Shown: piece after piece, positions 63,169 through 64,000 of the stretch
Layout: the number at the start of each line of letters is the position of its first letter
Numbering within the stretch: the stretch's first letter is position 1
NCBI RefSeq assembly: GCF_007997085.1
Contig: NZ_VORR01000004.1
Location: 54,333-118,332, forward strand
From: Polaribacter sp. IC066
GTDB taxonomy: Bacteria > Bacteroidota > Bacteroidia > Flavobacteriales > Flavobacteriaceae
Length of the DNA: 64,000 nucleotides
Direction: 5' to 3'
The notes under the pieces: generated by a model
The model's database searches: none
What the model saw: only the letters and a program-made list of their open reading frames with translations
What the model was told of the DNA's origin: nothing
Translations under genes and position numbers: made by a program

Positions 63169-63887
63169 TTTTTTATTGGTATTGAAAAAATAAAACTAGT
63201 TCCGATATTTAACGTACTGTCTATTGAAAGCTTACCGTTCATAATTTTAATTCTTTCAAATATAGTCTTTAATCCTAAGGTATTTTTCTTTCTCTTATCA
63301 TTTACATCGAACCCTTTTCCATTGTCAGCAATTAAAGTAACAATGTTTTTGTGTTCTTTTTTTATAGTTATAGTAACAAATTTTGCGCTGGCATGTTTTA
63401 CAATATTAGTTAAACATTCTTGTACTAATCGATAAAAATTTAAACTTGTGTTTTCTGTAAAATAAACATCTATTTCATCAATATCCATAGAAAAGAACAA
63501 ATTAGTTTGCTCATCATACTCATTTATTAACTGTTCTATGCTATCTTTTAAACCTAGCTGTTTTAGCAATGCTGGATATAAGTCTCGAGAAATACTTCTT
63601 ACTTCTTCCAAGGCATTATTCGTCATTTTTGCAATAGGATCATCTGCTATATTTTGGGCTCTTTTTTTAATTAAGGTTAATTGCTGTCCAACACTATCAT
63701 GCAATTCTCTTGCAATTCTTGTTCTTTCTTCTTCTTGAGATTGTAGTAAATCTTGCGAGAATTTTTCTTGCTGTATTTTTTCTTTTTTTGCAATATTTCT
63801 TGATTTCTGAAGTGTAATAAAACCAAAGATAGATAAAAGCCCAATTCCCCCAAAAAGCAACCATTGATTTTTACAGGGCAGAATCAT
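63165..63887 (-). CDS. HPK7 histidine kinase, sensor part missing (5'-truncated)
   Basis: A 240-residue protein with one membrane helix (about 9-26) and a complete HisKA_3/HATPase module (RIARELHDSVGQQL, His near 64; ADNGKGFDV). Its TPR-bearing relative at 42170 has more than 350 residues before the same helix, and the two align from KNQWLLFGG (here residues 6-14). The upstream sequence instead encodes the end of another protein whose TGA overlaps this ATG. The sensor part has thus been lost by recombination, leaving a kinase without an obvious input domain. It may still heterodimerise with the sensor kinase it overlaps, which is inference. Confidence 0.8.
   Translation of the reverse strand: MILPCKNQWLLFGGIGLLSIFGFITLQKSRNIAKKEKIQQEKFSQDLLQSQEEERTRIARELHDSVGQQLTLIKKRAQNIADDPIAKMTNNALEEVRSISRDLYPALLKQLGLKDSIEQLINEYDEQTNLFFSMDIDEIDVYFTENTSLNFYRLVQECLTNIVKHASAKFVTITIKKEHKNIVTLIADNGKGFDVNDKRKKNTLGLKTIFERIKIMNGKLSIDSTLNIGTSFIFSIPIKK
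63455..63764. repeat. Near-identical kinase tract, copy 2 (gene conversion)
   Basis: Partner of the tract at 60471-60780, at a constant offset of 2,984 bases. Confidence 0.75.
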
Positions 63888-64000
63888 ACTTTTATATTTA
63901 ATATTTTGAGCAAATAGTCTTCATTCCATCCAGCTTCAAGCCTTTTACTTTTTACAGATAGTTTTTTAGAGTTTTCATTTTTCAGTAAGTTTAAAGCAAT
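63884..64000 (-). CDS. C-terminal end of an unidentified protein (partial)
   Basis: The minus strand is open from the window edge to a TGA at 63886-63884, giving 38 codons that read like a genuine protein tail (KNENSKKLSVKSKRLEAGWN, ending LNIKV). The stop overlaps the kinase ATG as ATGA. The last helix resembles the end of some glycosyltransferases, but that is too little for a call. It could also be a remnant joined to the kinase by the recombination that removed its sensor. Confidence 0.5.
   Translation of the reverse strand: MALNLLKNENSKKLSVKSKRLEAGWNEDYLLKILNIKV

Overview
The window is AT-rich (roughly two thirds A+T by eye) and comes from a member of the Bacteroidota, almost certainly a marine Flavobacteriaceae of the Polaribacter/Tenacibaculum kind. 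The evidence is a complete Na+-translocating NQR operon, type IX secretion (T9SS) C-terminal sorting domains, two GLPGLI proteins, a GldA-type gliding ABC ATPase, a short primary sigma factor without region 1.1, a DnaE with a fused proofreading exonuclease, and many TAnnTTTG -7 boxes typical of the phylum. No phage, IS element or CRISPR array was found.

Layout. 0-9.2 kb: 3' end of a prolyl oligopeptidase, a DUF418 membrane protein, a gene-poor stretch with remnants, a Crp/Fnr regulator, and an ectophosphodiesterase with an Oar-like TonB receptor. 9.5-16 kb: exonuclease-DnaE fusion, then a sugar-lactone oxidase/HAD pair closed by a strong terminator. 16-18 kb: gldA and a membrane protein. 18-25.3 kb: a secreted/outer-membrane operon (small exported protein, two GLPGLI proteins, a beta-barrel protein) divergent from an RprXY-like two-component system. 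The shared control region holds three 10-bp direct repeats placed symmetrically between the two promoters. 25.3-33.1 kb: deoxynucleoside kinase, a decayed ECF sigma factor with a decayed companion, rpoD, rpe, a DnaQ-UvrC-like fusion, a FAD oxidoreductase, a CBS protein and tRNA-Arg(UCG). 33.4-41.2 kb: YqeY, a retropepsin-like protein, a small conserved protein and nqrABCDEF.

41.6-64 kb is the accessory part, all on the minus strand. Its intact core is a five-gene operon (59371 to 45820) with gaps of only 3-26 bp. It encodes a secreted phage-tail-collar protein, a 2,805-residue LamG-rich T9SS protein, two proteins beginning with the same WSV module (one ending in a dockerin-like pair of calcium loops), and a T9SS protein whose N-terminal domain could be cohesin-like. 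Directly upstream lie a LuxR/NarL response regulator and two overlapping HPK7 histidine kinases. The operon promoter (TTTC-N19-TAACTTTG) is preceded by three TACGTA boxes phased at 20 and 10 bp, one pair forming a perfect 16-bp palindrome. This looks like a signal-controlled cell-surface assembly and is the best candidate here for an undescribed system.

Beside it (41.6-45.7 kb) lies a decaying relative of the same locus: a TPR histidine kinase with a stop codon in its signal peptide, a truncated relic of the large sensor that keeps the same ATGA junction, and a T9SS protein with two stops and a frameshift. The two intact kinases share a tract of about 310 bp that is nearly identical, suggesting recent gene conversion.
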